From Tianweitania sediminis (GTDB lineage Bacteria > Pseudomonadota > Alphaproteobacteria > Rhizobiales > Rhizobiaceae), in contig NZ_JAGIYY010000001.1 in assembly GCF_017813335.1 (NCBI RefSeq), positions 496,001-560,000 of the forward strand: a stretch of 64,000 nt of DNA, given 5' to 3'. Of the stretch, positions 20,018 through 29,537 are shown piece after piece. How positions within the stretch are numbered: the stretch's first letter is position 1; every line of letters begins with the position of its first letter. The position numbers and the translations under genes are program-made. The notes under the pieces were generated by a model. The model did not search any database and was not told the DNA's origin. It saw only the letters and a program-made list of their open reading frames with translations.

Positions 20018-20962
20018 TCAGCCCTGTCGTTTGGCTTCCACCGCGTCCCAGAACAGGGAAGCGATGTCCGCGCCGCCGAAGCGTTTAACTTCCCGAACCC
20101 CTGTGGGAGACGTGACGTTGATCTCGGTCATGTAGTCTCCGATCACGTCGATCCCGACGAGAATGAAGCCGCGTTCGCGCAGCGATGGGCCAATGCGCGA
20201 ACAGATCTCGCGCTCGCGGTCGGTCAGTTCGGTGGCCTCGGCCCTCCCGCCCACATGCATGTTGGAGCGGGAATCGTGATCGGCGGGAACGCGGTTGATA
20301 GCGCCCACCGGCTCGCCATCGATCAGGATGATGCGCTTGTCTCCCTTGCGCACGTCCTTGAGGTAGCGCTGAACGATAAAGGGCTCGCGGAACATCTGTG
20401 TGAACATTTCCAGGAGCGACGCAAGGTTGCGGTCGGCTTCCAGGAGATGGAAGATGCCGGCGCCGCCGTTGCCGTAAAGCGGCTTGACGATGATGTCGCC
20501 ATGCTTGCGGCGGAACTCGGCCACTTCCAGCGGATCCTTGGTGATCAAGGTTTCCGGCATCAGGTCGGCGAATTCGGTGACAAAGATCTTTTCCGGACTG
20601 TTGCGAACCCAGGCCGGGTCGTTCACCACCAGCGTTTGGGGGTGGATGCGCTCCAGAATATGCGTGGTGGTAATGTAGTTCATGTCGAAGGGCGGATCCT
20701 GGCGCAGCAAGATCACGTCCATCTCGGAGAGGTCCCTGCGCACCGGCTCGCCGAGCTCGAAATGACGCCCCTTCTCGTCGGCGAGCTTCATGTCTTCCGT
20801 TCGGGCGACCACGCGGCCATCCACCAGCGACAGCCGGTCCGGCGTGTAGTGGAACAGCGTGTGGCCGCGGCGCTGAGCTTCTAGCGACAAGGCAAAGGTC
20901 GTGTCGCCCGCAATCTGCACGGTGGAAACGTGGTCCATCTGGACGGCGATCTTGAGCGGCAT
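20018..20962 (-). CDS. gshB: Glutathione synthetase
   Basis: ATP-grasp ligase that joins gamma-glutamylcysteine and glycine, 314 residues as usual for the prokaryotic enzyme. It starts [15 protein letters not shown]. Characteristic segments are [15 protein letters not shown], the ATP-binding [13 protein letters not shown], and the C-terminal [20 protein letters not shown]. An in-frame start at 21022 is possible but adds 20 non-conserved residues. It faces away from the GT2 gene across a 190-bp divergent gap that probably holds both promoters. Confidence 0.96.
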   Translation of the reverse strand: MPLKIAVQMDHVSTVQIAGDTTFALSLEAQRRGHTLFHYTPDRLSLVDGRVVARTEDMKLADEKGRHFELGEPVRRDLSEMDVILLRQDPPFDMNYITTTHILERIHPQTLVVNDPAWVRNSPEKIFVTEFADLMPETLITKDPLEVAEFRRKHGDIIVKPLYGNGGAGIFHLLEADRNLASLLEMFTQMFREPFIVQRYLKDVRKGDKRIILIDGEPVGAINRVPADHDSRSNMHVGGRAEATELTDREREICSRIGPSLRERGFILVGIDVIGDYMTEINVTSPTGVREVKRFGGADIASLFWDAVEAKRQG

Positions 20963-21152
20963 GGCGGAAGCTCCAAGGCATTTGGCTGCGCCACACCTAG
21001 TGCTTTCGCGGCGCGCTGCCAATCCGTCCCGGGCCCGCCGATGCGGCGTTAACGCAACGCGAAGGTGTTGATTGTAGGAAAGGCATCACCGGCCGCGACA
21101 AGCCGGCGCCCTTCAAGCGTTGCCGCGCTCAGGCTGCGGCAGGAGCGACGTG

Positions 21153-22376
21153 ATGAACGCTGTGACGCCCGCGCACCACCTCGACGGCAAACAGATCGAG
21201 CTGACGATCCTCATGCCATGCTTGAACGAAGCGGAAACGCTTGCGCTGTGCATTCGCAAGGCAAAAGCCTTTCTCCGGGCGAGCGACGTGGCGGGCGAAG
21301 TGCTGATCGCCGACAACGGCTCCACGGACGGATCCCAGGAGATCGCCGCAGCGGAAGGCGCGCGGGTCGTTCCCGTTGCCGAAAAGGGTTACGGCGCCGC
21401 GCTGATCGGCGGGATCGGAGCCGCGCACGGTCGCTTCGTGATCATGGGCGACGCCGACGACAGTTACGATTTCAGCGCGCTCGATGTCTTTCTGCAAAGC
21501 CTGCGCGCAGGCAACGACCTCGTGATGGGCAACCGCTTCCGCGGCGGCATCGAACGCGGTGCCATGCCGTTTTTGCACCGCTATCTCGGAAATCCCGTGC
21601 TGTCGCTGATCGGCCGGATGTTCTTCAACGTGCCGACGCGCGATTTTCACTGCGGTTTGCGCGGCTTCAACACGCAGGCCATCCGCGCGCTTGACCTGCG
21701 CACCACGGGCATGGAGTTCGCCAGCGAAATGGTCGTGCGCAGTGCACTCAGCGGCCTAAGGATTGCGGAAGTGCCCACCACGCTGAAGCCGGACGGGCGC
21801 AGCCGCCCACCGCACCTGAAGACATGGCGCGACGGTTGGCGGCACCTGAAGTTCCTCTTGATGTACAACCCGCGTTGGCTGTTTATCATTCCGGGCCTTC
21901 TTGCCTGCGCGATCGGCCTGAGCCTGACCGCTGTTCTCACATCAGGGCCGGTATCGCTGACCCCCAGCCTTTCGCTCGACTTCAACACTTTCACGGCGGC
22001 CTGCTTCCTGATCGTGACGGGCGTGCAGTTGGTGAGCTTTGGCATGCTTTCACGACTTTATGCAGAGATGACAGGCGTGCTCCCGCGCACTGCAGGCTCG
22101 TCCTGGCTGAAGACGCATGTCAGCACCGACCGCCTCGCCCTGGTTGCGCTCGCCTGCTTTCTGCTCGGCGCCATCCTGTTCGGTTCGGCGGCAGCGTCTT
22201 GGGCGGCGCTGGGGTTTGGTGCCTTGCACGATCCCAGCATCCCCCGCGTGGTGCTGCTTGGCCTCACCTTGATTGTGATTGCCGTGCAGGTGTTTTTCTC
22301 CGCGTTCCTGCTCGGCGTTCTCGAGATCCCCGTAACCCGGCGGCGCCGCGCCGAGTCTGATCTCGGCAATGCGTAA
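21153..22376 (+). CDS. GT2 family glycosyltransferase with C-terminal membrane domain
   Basis: Protein of 407 residues. The N-terminal GT-A domain (about 15-240) has LMPCLNEAETL, the nucleotide-binding DNGSTDG and the metal-binding DAD at 100-102, resembling dolichyl/undecaprenyl-phosphate sugar transferases. It is followed by about four membrane helices (about 243-265, 282-302, 335-355, 370-395). An AGGAG site is 7 nt upstream of the ATG. It likely loads a sugar onto a polyprenyl phosphate at the inner membrane. Overlaps the GtrA gene by 8 bp and heads a three-gene operon. Confidence 0.88.
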   Translation: MNAVTPAHHLDGKQIELTILMPCLNEAETLALCIRKAKAFLRASDVAGEVLIADNGSTDGSQEIAAAEGARVVPVAEKGYGAALIGGIGAAHGRFVIMGDADDSYDFSALDVFLQSLRAGNDLVMGNRFRGGIERGAMPFLHRYLGNPVLSLIGRMFFNVPTRDFHCGLRGFNTQAIRALDLRTTGMEFASEMVVRSALSGLRIAEVPTTLKPDGRSRPPHLKTWRDGWRHLKFLLMYNPRWLFIIPGLLACAIGLSLTAVLTSGPVSLTPSLSLDFNTFTAACFLIVTGVQLVSFGMLSRLYAEMTGVLPRTAGSSWLKTHVSTDRLALVALACFLLGAILFGSAAASWAALGFGALHDPSIPRVVLLGLTLIVIAVQVFFSAFLLGVLEIPVTRRRRAESDLGNA

Positions 22377-22809
22377 GGGCCGTTTGGAGCAAGCGGTGGC
22401 GCGTGGGCAGACCCTGCGCTTCCTTGTTGTGGGCGGCGGAACGGCGCTTGGCTATTTCCTTTTGTTGCTCGCCGCCGACCGGCTCGGCCTGCCGCCGTTG
22501 TTCAGCCATCCGATGGCCTATGGACTTGCCTTTGCGGTGGCTTACGGTCTGCAGCGGCAGTGGACGTTCCGCGCAGCCGCGCCACACGCAACAGCCCTTC
22601 CGCGCTACCTTCTCACTCAACTGCTTTGCGGGTGTTTGGCCGGCATCCTCGGCCACGCAGCCCAAGCGGCAGATTGGCCGGCCGTTACATCAGCCGTTGC
22701 AGTCACGGTTGCCGTCAGCGGTCTCAGCTTCCTTTTGTCGTCACGCTGGGCCTTCAAAACGGTCCACACATCGCTTTCCGCTGACGATCTCGTGCAGTCC
22801 CGACTATGA
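22369..22809 (+). CDS. GtrA family membrane protein
   Basis: Protein of 146 residues with four predicted membrane helices, the standard GtrA layout: TLRFLVVGGGTALGYFLLLL, then MAYGLAFAVAYGLQRQWTF, then two more in the second half before the closing SSRWAFK motif. GtrA proteins are thought to help flip polyprenyl-linked sugars across the inner membrane. It overlaps the upstream GT2 gene by 8 bp and the downstream gene by 4 bp, so the three are translationally coupled. Confidence 0.87.
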   Translation: MRKGRLEQAVARGQTLRFLVVGGGTALGYFLLLLAADRLGLPPLFSHPMAYGLAFAVAYGLQRQWTFRAAAPHATALPRYLLTQLLCGCLAGILGHAAQAADWPAVTSAVAVTVAVSGLSFLLSSRWAFKTVHTSLSADDLVQSRL

Positions 22810-24644
22810 CCATGCTGGGTGCAACTCATTCGGAGCTCAATTCCCCCGCGCACCGGGCGGTGAGGCCCTCGGCGCTCCTCCTGACAGCCGGGTTGGCGAC
22901 GCTCGTTCTCTTCCCCACCTATGCAGCCACTGGCTTCGCCACGCTGTCGGATGGGCGCGGCGACAACGACAGCATGATGCGCCTCGTGGAAGTGCGCGAC
23001 CTTCTCGGGGGGCAGGGGTGGTTCGACCTGCAGCAATATCGCCTCGGCTTCGAAGGCGGCATTCCGATGCACTGGTCGCGGCTGGTGGACGCGCCCATCG
23101 CGGGGCTAATCCTTCTGGCGGGGGCTTTTGGAGCAACGGCCGCCGGGGCGGAGACCTTCGCGGCCATCGTCTGGCCGCTGCTTCTGTTTTTCCTGGCGCT
23201 GCTGGCGCTTCTTCACGCCGCCGCGCGCATTGCCGGGTCCGGTGCAATCCTGCCCGCCGCCGTGATCGCCTCCGTCACGCTTTACTACATCGGGATCTTC
23301 GCACCCGGCGCGATTGATCATCATAACGTCCAACTTGCGCTGACTCTGGGGATGATCGCCGGTCTTTTGTCCGGAGATAACCGCTTCTGGCTGGCCGCGG
23401 GAGCCGGTGCCTGCGCCGCGCTGATGCTGGCGGTGGGCATGGAGACTGCGCCGTACGTTGCGGTGGGCGGCTTGTGTGCGAGCCTGCTTTACCTCCTTCG
23501 TGGGGAAACCGAGCGGCTCACGGCGACCGGCTTCGGTCTCGGCTTCGGGTGCGCCGCCACGCTCGCCTTTCTCTTTACCGTGCCGTTTTCTTCCTGGCTG
23601 CGACCAGCCTGTGACGCCTTTTCCGCAGTCCAATTTACCCTTGCCGCTGTTGGCGGCTTCGGTCTGGCGGGCGTTGCGTCCTCCCGGAATGCGGGCTCAA
23701 GCCTAGCCCGACGCGTGATCGCCCTCGCAGTTCTGGGAGCGGGCGTCAGCGCGCTTCTCGTTTTGGTATTTCCCGGCTGCCTCAGCAACCCCTACGCCAT
23801 GGTCGATCCGTGGCTGCGGGAGAACTGGCTGGACGAGATCTCCGAAGCGCAATCCTTTTTGGATGTCGCGCGGGACAACCCGGCCAAGCTGCTTCTTTAT
23901 TATGGCTACGGGCTGATGGCGCTTGGTGTTCTTCTTTTCCGATGGAAGCAGGAAACACCTCGTCGCGCCGACCTGATCGTCATTGCCATGCTTGCTGCCG
24001 CCCTTGTGATCAGCATCTGGCAAATCCGTGGATCGCTTTTCCTGTTGCCGTTCAGTGCCATTCCCTTGGCAGGATGGGTGGCAAGGGCGCGGCTCGCTGC
24101 CCGCTTGCAGCCGACCGCCCGGACAACAGGGCAGATGGCAGGAGCGTGGATCCTGTCCTTTGTTGTGACGTGGATCCTGATCAGTGCCGGTGTAAACAGC
24201 GCCCTGGCTGCGTTAAGTGGGAGCGAAGCACCGCCGATGGCTCCGCAAACGGCGCATGCCTGCTACCGGCCGAGCGACTATTCCGTTCTGGCAAAGGAAA
24301 CGCCGGCCACGGTGCTCAGCTTCACCAATCTCGGCTCAGCGATCCTGCGCAACACGCCGCATCGCGCCCTCGCAGGGCCGTACCATCGCAACAGCGATGG
24401 CAACCTGTTTGCCTTGCAGACCCTGTTGGCCGCGCCTGACGACGCGCGCGCGGCGATTGCGGGCAGTGGTGCCACGATTCTTGCGTGGTGCGCGGGCAAC
24501 AGCGAAGCCGGCCATCTTGCCGCCCTCGCGCCCGAAAGCATCGCCGCGATGCTGAACCAGAACGAGGCGCCAGAGTGGCTGACGCCCATGCCGGTTCCGC
24601 TTGGCAGCGACTTGGTGCTTTACCGGATCACGCCAGCCAGCTGA
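22806..24644 (+). CDS. Polytopic GT-C-like membrane protein
   Basis: Large integral membrane protein of 612 residues with roughly 11-13 hydrophobic helices up to about residue 450 and a C-terminal soluble, probably periplasmic, part. The first large loop has an acidic GDNDSMMRL motif (52-60) and MHWSRLVD (89-96); a later loop has AIDHHNVQ (169-176). Such acidic/HH loops recall GT-C transferases of the STT3/PMT type, which use lipid-linked sugars, but I cannot assign a substrate. The ATGA overlap with GtrA and the upstream GT2 support a lipid-linked sugar-transfer role. Confidence 0.7.
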   Translation: MTMLGATHSELNSPAHRAVRPSALLLTAGLATLVLFPTYAATGFATLSDGRGDNDSMMRLVEVRDLLGGQGWFDLQQYRLGFEGGIPMHWSRLVDAPIAGLILLAGAFGATAAGAETFAAIVWPLLLFFLALLALLHAAARIAGSGAILPAAVIASVTLYYIGIFAPGAIDHHNVQLALTLGMIAGLLSGDNRFWLAAGAGACAALMLAVGMETAPYVAVGGLCASLLYLLRGETERLTATGFGLGFGCAATLAFLFTVPFSSWLRPACDAFSAVQFTLAAVGGFGLAGVASSRNAGSSLARRVIALAVLGAGVSALLVLVFPGCLSNPYAMVDPWLRENWLDEISEAQSFLDVARDNPAKLLLYYGYGLMALGVLLFRWKQETPRRADLIVIAMLAAALVISIWQIRGSLFLLPFSAIPLAGWVARARLAARLQPTARTTGQMAGAWILSFVVTWILISAGVNSALAALSGSEAPPMAPQTAHACYRPSDYSVLAKETPATVLSFTNLGSAILRNTPHRALAGPYHRNSDGNLFALQTLLAAPDDARAAIAGSGATILAWCAGNSEAGHLAALAPESIAAMLNQNEAPEWLTPMPVPLGSDLVLYRITPAS

Positions 24645-24685
24645 AAGCTAACGCTGGATAGAGACCGCACGGCACCCGCCGCGCG

Positions 24686-25033
24686 TCAGGACTTTTCCAT
24701 GCAGATCTTGGTGTGGCCCTTGCCGATGAAGCCAAGCTTGCCTGCGGCAGCCTTGGACAGGTCGAGCACACGTCCCTTGATGAAGGGGCCGCGATCATTG
24801 ATGCGAACAACCACAGCTTTGCCGTTGCTGCTGTTGGTTACCTTGATTTTCGTTCCAAAGGGAAGGCTGCGATGCGCGGCCGTCATGGCCTGAGGGTTCA
24901 TGCGCTCACCGGACGCGGTTTTGGAGGTGAGAGCGTACCAAGATGCGCTTCCGCATTGAGCGTGGGCAACTGTGGGCAGGGACAGGCTAAGGCCAGAGGC
25001 CAGCATCATGCTGGCGAGCGCCAATTTCTTCAT
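24686..25033 (-). CDS. RlpA-like double-psi beta-barrel protein, exported
   Basis: Short 115-residue protein with a signal peptide ([20 protein letters not shown], cleavage near AHA). The mature part is an RlpA-type domain with [36 protein letters not shown] and [20 protein letters not shown]. RlpA proteins cleave denuded peptidoglycan strands at septa. This one lacks the lipobox cysteine and the C-terminal SPOR domain of the E. coli protein, so it is a minimal, probably periplasmic, form. An in-frame longer start at 25108 exists but would bury the signal peptide. Confidence 0.85.
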   Translation of the reverse strand: MKKLALASMMLASGLSLSLPTVAHAQCGSASWYALTSKTASGERMNPQAMTAAHRSLPFGTKIKVTNSSNGKAVVVRINDRGPFIKGRVLDLSKAAAGKLGFIGKGHTKICMEKS

Positions 25034-25593
25034 TGTTTGGAAACCCGTTGTTCGGACGGGTGCCAAGTGCCGGTGAAAGAAGGCGGAGTCGAGGAAAGTT
25101 CCGATCACGCGGTGTCACAGTCTGAATCATCGCGTGAGAATTCGTTATGATCGGATGTATTATTGGGATTGACGCGGCGTCTCCTGCCCAATTCGTAAAC
25201 TGTTACTTACCTGCCGTTGAGGGCTCGTTGAGCGGAATGCCAGCATCATCTTCAATGATGCTTGAGCATCAATTCAGTAAACGCATCTTCGTCATTCTTC
25301 CGCCAGAGCGCTCATCAACTTCAGCAGAAAGAATACTACCGGGATTCAACTTTGGTGGGCAATATTGCGGCTCCAATGGCTTCAGACCCGTCGAACCCGC
25401 TTTCACGATGAGGGTGCCTGACGCAGGCTGTTCGCGCTTTGCCACATTTTACCATCGCATCTGCGAGGCAAAAAAGTTGCGCTCCGGCTCTGGAGAGCGG
25501 CAAAGACGGTCAAGAAGGGGCACGAACTCAGGATCAAACATGGCAGGAGTGTGCCGCATTCCGCGCTGCCGCCCAAGTTCGAGACCCTCAGGT
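25034..25593. other. 560-bp intergenic region with no supported gene
   Basis: The stretch lies between the end of coaA and the start of the RlpA-like gene, both on minus. It is visibly richer in A and T than its surroundings. It holds an imperfect hairpin GCATCAT-CTTCA-ATGATGC (25243-25261) with a repeat of GCATCA directly after it. A minus-strand 30-codon frame at 25449-25541 lacks a ribosome-binding site. The part next to 25033 must carry the promoter of the RlpA-like gene. I recognise no known RNA family here. Confidence 0.5.
25470..25499 (-). terminator. Weak candidate terminator downstream of coaA
   Basis: On the minus strand a CGCTC / GAGCG stem with a 10-nt loop is followed two bases later by a run of six T residues, about 95 bp after the coaA stop. 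The stem is short. Confidence 0.3.
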
Positions 25594-26604
25594 TCAGATC
25601 TTGCGGAGAGCCACTTCCTCAATGAAGTGGTTCGCGCCCTTCCGGAGGATCAGATCGGCGCGCGGACGCGTGGGCAGGATGTTGTCCTGCAGGTTCTTGA
25701 GGTTTATCTCGCGCCACAAGCCTTCAGCAATGGCCAACGCTTCCTCTTCCGTCACTTTCGCGAATTTATGGAAGAAGGCTTCAGGATCGCGGAACGCCGT
25801 TTGCCGCAGGCGCATGAAGCGCTCGATGTACCAACGATGGATGAGACGTTCGTCGGCATCGATATAGATGGAGAAGTCGAAGAAGTCGGACACGAACGGC
25901 ACTGCTTTGCCGTCGCGCGGAATGTCCCGAGTTTGCAGGACATTGATGCCTTCGAAGATCAGAATATCGGGGCGATCCACCTCAACAAACGCATCGGGCA
26001 GAACGTCATAGGTCATGTGGGAATAAAGCGGCGCCCGGACATTGCGTTGGCCGGACTTGATGCTGGACAGGAAGCGGAGCAGGGCGCCCACATCATAGCT
26101 TTCGGGAAAGCCCTTGCGCTCCATCAGGCCTTCGCGGCGCAGGACTGCGTTGGACAGGAGGAACCCGTCCGTGGTGACGAGATCGACCTTTGGCGTGGAA
26201 GGCCAGCGCGCAAGCAGTTCCTTCAGAACGCGCGCGGTGGTGGATTTGCCAACCGCAACCGACCCAGCGATGCCGATGATATAAGGGGTCTTGCCGGTGC
26301 CATCGGCGTTGAAAAAGGCTTGCCGCTGCCGGAACAGAAGCTGGCTTGCTTCCACGTGGGCGGACAACAAGCGGGACAAGGACAGGTAAATGCGCCGGAT
26401 CTCGTTGAGGTCGATCGGATCGTTCAACGAGCGAAGACGCCGGACTTCTTCCTCATCCAGGGTCAGCGGCGTGTCGGCCCGAAACTGCGCCCAGTCATCC
26501 GCTGAAAAGAAGCGGTAAGGAGAATATTTTTCAGCCTGGGTGAGGGTTTCGGCGAGCGCCAGACCACTCCCTGGAGGGTCGGTATCGACAGCGCCGCCGC
26601 TCAT
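25594..26604 (-). CDS. coaA: Type I pantothenate kinase
   Basis: First enzyme of coenzyme A synthesis, phosphorylating pantothenate. The 336-residue protein has the ATP-binding [18 protein letters not shown] loop, the [11 protein letters not shown] motif, a YSHMTYDV segment and the [10 protein letters not shown]-type C-terminus of the bacterial type I family. I chose the ATG at 26604, which overlaps the hisE stop (ATGA); the frame is open to 26715, but that part shadows hisE. Last gene of the his operon. hisE-coaA adjacency is a common rhizobial arrangement. Confidence 0.95.
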   Translation of the reverse strand: MSGGAVDTDPPGSGLALAETLTQAEKYSPYRFFSADDWAQFRADTPLTLDEEEVRRLRSLNDPIDLNEIRRIYLSLSRLLSAHVEASQLLFRQRQAFFNADGTGKTPYIIGIAGSVAVGKSTTARVLKELLARWPSTPKVDLVTTDGFLLSNAVLRREGLMERKGFPESYDVGALLRFLSSIKSGQRNVRAPLYSHMTYDVLPDAFVEVDRPDILIFEGINVLQTRDIPRDGKAVPFVSDFFDFSIYIDADERLIHRWYIERFMRLRQTAFRDPEAFFHKFAKVTEEEALAIAEGLWREINLKNLQDNILPTRPRADLILRKGANHFIEEVALRKI

Positions 26605-26924
26605 GCGCGGTCCCGCGCAGCCTTTTCGGCCAATCCGGATTGCCCGGTACGGCGCTCCAGTTCGGCCATCACCTCGTTCAACGGAACTCCGGCCACGGTC
26701 AAAACCACCAGCCAATGATAAAGCAGATCGGCGCTTTCCGCGACGAGCTCTCCGCGGTCGCCACCCACGGCTGCAATCACCGTCTCGACCGCTTCTTCGC
26801 CAAGCTTCTTGGCGGCGCGCGGCATTCCCGACGAGTATAGCTTTGCCGTCCAGCTGTCGGCGGTCCCGGAATGGGCCCGAGCGTGCACGATCGCTTCCAG
26901 ATCGGCCAGTGTGAACTCGCTCAT
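26601..26924 (-). CDS. hisE: Phosphoribosyl-ATP pyrophosphatase
   Basis: Second step of histidine synthesis, 107 residues, an all-alpha MazG-like fold. Begins [17 protein letters not shown] and contains the metal-binding [15 protein letters not shown] helix and the [15 protein letters not shown] helix. The ATG at 26924 is the conserved start; the longer frame upstream is antisense or shadow of hisF. It lies 19 bp after hisF and overlaps coaA by 4 bp. Confidence 0.95.
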   Translation of the reverse strand: MSEFTLADLEAIVHARAHSGTADSWTAKLYSSGMPRAAKKLGEEAVETVIAAVGGDRGELVAESADLLYHWLVVLTVAGVPLNEVMAELERRTGQSGLAEKAARDRA

Positions 26925-26943
26925 TGCAGAGGTAGCCTCGACA

Positions 26944-27729
26944 TCAGGCTGGCGCATCCAGGCGCACAGCCAAGCCGGCTCTTGCCATGGCGGCCTTGGC
27001 TTCGGCAATGGAAAAGGTGCCGAAGTGGAAGATGGAGGCGGCCAGAACGGCGGCTGCATGACCATCCCGCACGCCTTCCACCAGATGCTCGAGTGTGCCA
27101 ACGCCGCCGGACGCCACCACGGGCGCGCGCACCGCATCGGCCACCGCACGCGTCAAGTCGATGTCGTAGCCGGCTTTGGTACCGTCACGATCCATGGACG
27201 TCAGCAGGATTTCGCCGGCACCCCGCTCCACCACACTCTGGGCAAACTCGACGGCGTCCAAGCCGGTGGGCGTGCGGCCGCCATGGGTGAAGATTTCCCA
27301 GCGGTTCGCTTGACCAGGTTGCGAGACCTTCTTGGCGTCGATGGCAACCACAATGCACTGGTTGCCGAATTTGTCGGCGGCAGCGGCCACGAAATCCGGA
27401 TCCTTCACGGCGGCCGTGTTGATCGACACCTTGTCAGCGCCCGCCAGCAGGAGCTTGCGAATGTCGCCGATCGTTCGCACACCGCCACCGACGGTCACCG
27501 GCATAAAGCATTGCTCGGCCGTGCGCGCGACGATGTCGAAGAGAACATCGCGCTCTTCCGACGACGCGGTGATGTCAAGGAAGCACAGTTCGTCGGCGCC
27601 GGCGGCATCATAAGCCTTTGCGGCTTGCACAGGGTCGCCGGCATCGATCAAGTCCACGAAGTTGACCCCTTTGACGACCCGACCGTCCTTGACATCCAGG
27701 CAGGGGATGATGCGGGCTTTCAGGGTCAT
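26944..27729 (-). CDS. hisF: Imidazole glycerol phosphate synthase, cyclase subunit
   Basis: TIM-barrel subunit that forms IGP and AICAR using ammonia from HisH. The 261-residue protein starts [21 protein letters not shown] with the catalytic Asp of the CLDVKDG motif. It also has [12 protein letters not shown]-like sequence ([12 protein letters not shown]) and the second catalytic region [15 protein letters not shown], and [12 protein letters not shown] binds phosphate. A start 9 codons further upstream is less like the family. Partner gene hisH lies two genes upstream. Confidence 0.97.
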   Translation of the reverse strand: MTLKARIIPCLDVKDGRVVKGVNFVDLIDAGDPVQAAKAYDAAGADELCFLDITASSEERDVLFDIVARTAEQCFMPVTVGGGVRTIGDIRKLLLAGADKVSINTAAVKDPDFVAAAADKFGNQCIVVAIDAKKVSQPGQANRWEIFTHGGRTPTGLDAVEFAQSVVERGAGEILLTSMDRDGTKAGYDIDLTRAVADAVRAPVVASGGVGTLEHLVEGVRDGHAAAVLAASIFHFGTFSIAEAKAAMARAGLAVRLDAPA

Positions 27730-27826
27730 GGGCGCGATCAGGTCCAGGAGAAACAAGCGTCAGAAGCCGCAATGCACCAGATGACCTGGAAGATCAAATC
27801 TGTTTGCCGACTTGGCAGAGGTGACG

Positions 27827-28144
27827 TCATGCCCTGGCTCGATACCAGCGAAGAAGGTGTTGGGAGGTTACCGCCAGCCAGCCGATCAACAGAACCAAGC
27901 CGGCAGGGATCGTAATCAGCATGAACCAGCCCATCACGCCGAACTGGTAGAGGGTTTCGCCATAGTCCGTGCCGTCGATGATGCAGGGGTTTACAAAGCC
28001 CTCATGTAAGGTGCAGCCATGAGCCTTTGCGATAGCGCCTGCAGTCAGAGCGGAGATGAGCGGGGCGGCGGCGAAGAACAGGATGGCGGCCAAGGCAAAC
28101 AGCAACCAGAAGATCGTCCAGCTTTTGCCGCGCCTCGCTTGCAT
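27827..28144 (-). CDS. Small two-helix membrane protein in the his operon
   Basis: Protein of 105 residues with two hydrophobic helices (about 10-32 and 68-92) separated by a loop with two cysteines (GCTLHEGFVNPCIIDG). I do not know its function. Its start is 2 bp from the hisA stop and it lies between hisA and hisF, so it is surely cotranscribed with histidine genes. Similar small membrane proteins occupy this position in other rhizobial his operons as far as I recall; this is not proof of a role in histidine synthesis. Confidence 0.75.
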   Translation of the reverse strand: MQARRGKSWTIFWLLFALAAILFFAAAPLISALTAGAIAKAHGCTLHEGFVNPCIIDGTDYGETLYQFGVMGWFMLITIPAGLVLLIGWLAVTSQHLLRWYRARA

Positions 28145-28146
28145 CC

Positions 28147-28890
28147 TCAAAGCTTCGGTCGGCTCGTGCTGCGCAGCAGCGCCAGTGCTTCACCGGGATC
28201 GATGCGGCCATCATAAAGTGCACGGCCGGAAATCGCGCCTTCAAGTCGTGCGGCATCCGGCTCAGTCAAGCGTCGGATGTCGTCCATGGACGCCAGCCCA
28301 CCCGAAGCGATCACCGGGATCGACACGGCTTCGGCAAGCGCAATGGTGGCGCCCCAGTTGATGCCCGCCAACACGCCGTCGCGATCGATGTCGGTGTAGA
28401 TGATGGCAGCCACGCCGGCACCCTCGAACTGCTTGGCGAGCTCGATCACGCCCAGCGACGAGGCTTCTGCCCAACCTTCCACGGCAACCTTGCCTCCCTT
28501 GGCGTCGATGCCAACGGCGATCTTGCCAGGAAAGCGGCGACAAGCCTCCCGCACAAGGTCAGGATCCCGCACGGCGACCGTTCCGAGGATGACCCGCGCC
28601 AACCCTTTTTCGAGCCACGCTTCGATTTGCGCGAAGGTGCGAATGCCGCCGCCGAGTTGCACCGGACTGCGTGTTGCGCGGAGGATCGCCTCCACGGCAG
28701 AACCGTTGCGGCTTTCTCCCGCAAAGGCGCCATCAAGATCCACCACATGCAGCCAGGAGAAGCCTTGCTCCGCAAAGGTGCGCGCCTGATCCGTGGGGTC
28801 TTCGTTGTAGACCGTGGCACTGTCCATTTCGCCCAGCTTAAGGCGGACGCAGTGGCCGCCTTTCAGATCGATGGCAGGAAAAAGGATCAA
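28147..28890 (-). CDS. hisA: ProFAR isomerase
   Basis: Half-barrel-duplicated TIM barrel enzyme that isomerises ProFAR to PRFAR, 247 residues. Catalytic Asp in [10 protein letters not shown] and the second in [14 protein letters not shown] are visible, with phosphate-binding QLGGGIRT and IASGGLASM. The TTG at 28890 gives the family N-terminus (M)ILFPAIDL, follows a GAGGTGG site, and overlaps the hisH stop as TTGA. A GTG at 28899 is an alternative that would lie inside the ribosome-binding site. Confidence 0.94.
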   Translation of the reverse strand: MILFPAIDLKGGHCVRLKLGEMDSATVYNEDPTDQARTFAEQGFSWLHVVDLDGAFAGESRNGSAVEAILRATRSPVQLGGGIRTFAQIEAWLEKGLARVILGTVAVRDPDLVREACRRFPGKIAVGIDAKGGKVAVEGWAEASSLGVIELAKQFEGAGVAAIIYTDIDRDGVLAGINWGATIALAEAVSIPVIASGGLASMDDIRRLTEPDAARLEGAISGRALYDGRIDPGEALALLRSTSRPKL

Positions 28891-29537
28891 GGTTTCCACC
28901 TCAGGAAGTTGGCAAGCAGAGCAAGGCCGAGGCGCTGGCTTTTTTCCGGATGGAACTGCGCACCTGCAATGTTGTCGCGTGCCACCATCGCCGTAACGGG
29001 GCCGCCATAGTCGGTTGTTGCCACCAGTTGGTCGTCTTGCGCAGCCGCGAGGTGATAGGAATGAACGAAATAGGCGTGCAAGCCATCCTCGCCAGTGGGT
29101 ATATCAGCCAAGAGCGCGTGTGGATGTTTCACGTGAATCGTGTTCCATCCGATCTGCGGGATCTTGAGCTGGGGGTCCGCAGGCGAAATTTCCGCCACAT
29201 CGCCTGATATCCACCCAAGGCCATGGGTGGTGGTTTTCTCCAGCCCGCGCTCCGCCATCAGTTGCATGCCGACACAGATGCCCAGAAACGGGCGTCCCTT
29301 GCCGAGAACCGCGTCATTGAGGACTTCAACCATGCCTGGTACGGCATCAAGGCCGGCGCGACAATCGGCATAAGCCCCGACGCCCGGCAGCACGATCCGG
29401 TCGGCGCTTTCCACCCGGTGAGCATCGCTCGTCAGCTCAATTTCGGCGCCCAATCCGGCATCGCTGTTGGCGCGCTCCAGTGCTTTCTTGGCGGAATGAA
29501 GATTACCGGAACCGTAGTCGATGATCGCAACCCGCAT
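28887..29537 (-). CDS. hisH: Imidazole glycerol phosphate synthase, glutamine amidotransferase subunit
   Basis: Class I glutaminase of 216 residues that feeds ammonia to HisF. It has [15 protein letters not shown] at the N-terminus, the nucleophile cysteine in [11 protein letters not shown], and the His-Glu pair in [10 protein letters not shown]. The start ATG overlaps the stop of the DUF2628 gene (TAATG). The coding sequence contains a near-perfect parS-like palindrome at 29126-29139. Confidence 0.97.
   Translation of the reverse strand: MRVAIIDYGSGNLHSAKKALERANSDAGLGAEIELTSDAHRVESADRIVLPGVGAYADCRAGLDAVPGMVEVLNDAVLGKGRPFLGICVGMQLMAERGLEKTTTHGLGWISGDVAEISPADPQLKIPQIGWNTIHVKHPHALLADIPTGEDGLHAYFVHSYHLAAAQDDQLVATTDYGGPVTAMVARDNIAGAQFHPEKSQRLGLALLANFLRWKP
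29126..29139. promoter_or_regulatory. parS-like palindrome inside hisH
   Basis: GTTTCACGTGAATC matches the chromosomal ParB-binding consensus GTTTCACGTGAAAC at 13 of 14 positions. It sits within hisH, about 13.7 kb left of the proposed origin. The encoded residues (FHVKH region of the IHVKHPH segment) are not strictly constrained to this codon choice. Confidence 0.5.

Noticed and set aside
19187-20884. 565-codon open frame on plus opposite comM and gshB
   Set aside because: It runs across two conserved minus-strand genes and their intergenic gap; the translation is low in recognisable motifs and rich in His/Gln/Arg as in shadow frames.
25449-25541. 30-codon minus-strand frame in the coaA-rlpA gap
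   Set aside because: No ribosome-binding site, no recognised similarity, and too short to support.
25147-26505. 452-codon open frame on plus opposite coaA
   Set aside because: Its larger part is exactly antisense to the well-supported coaA; it has no family features and no ribosome-binding site.
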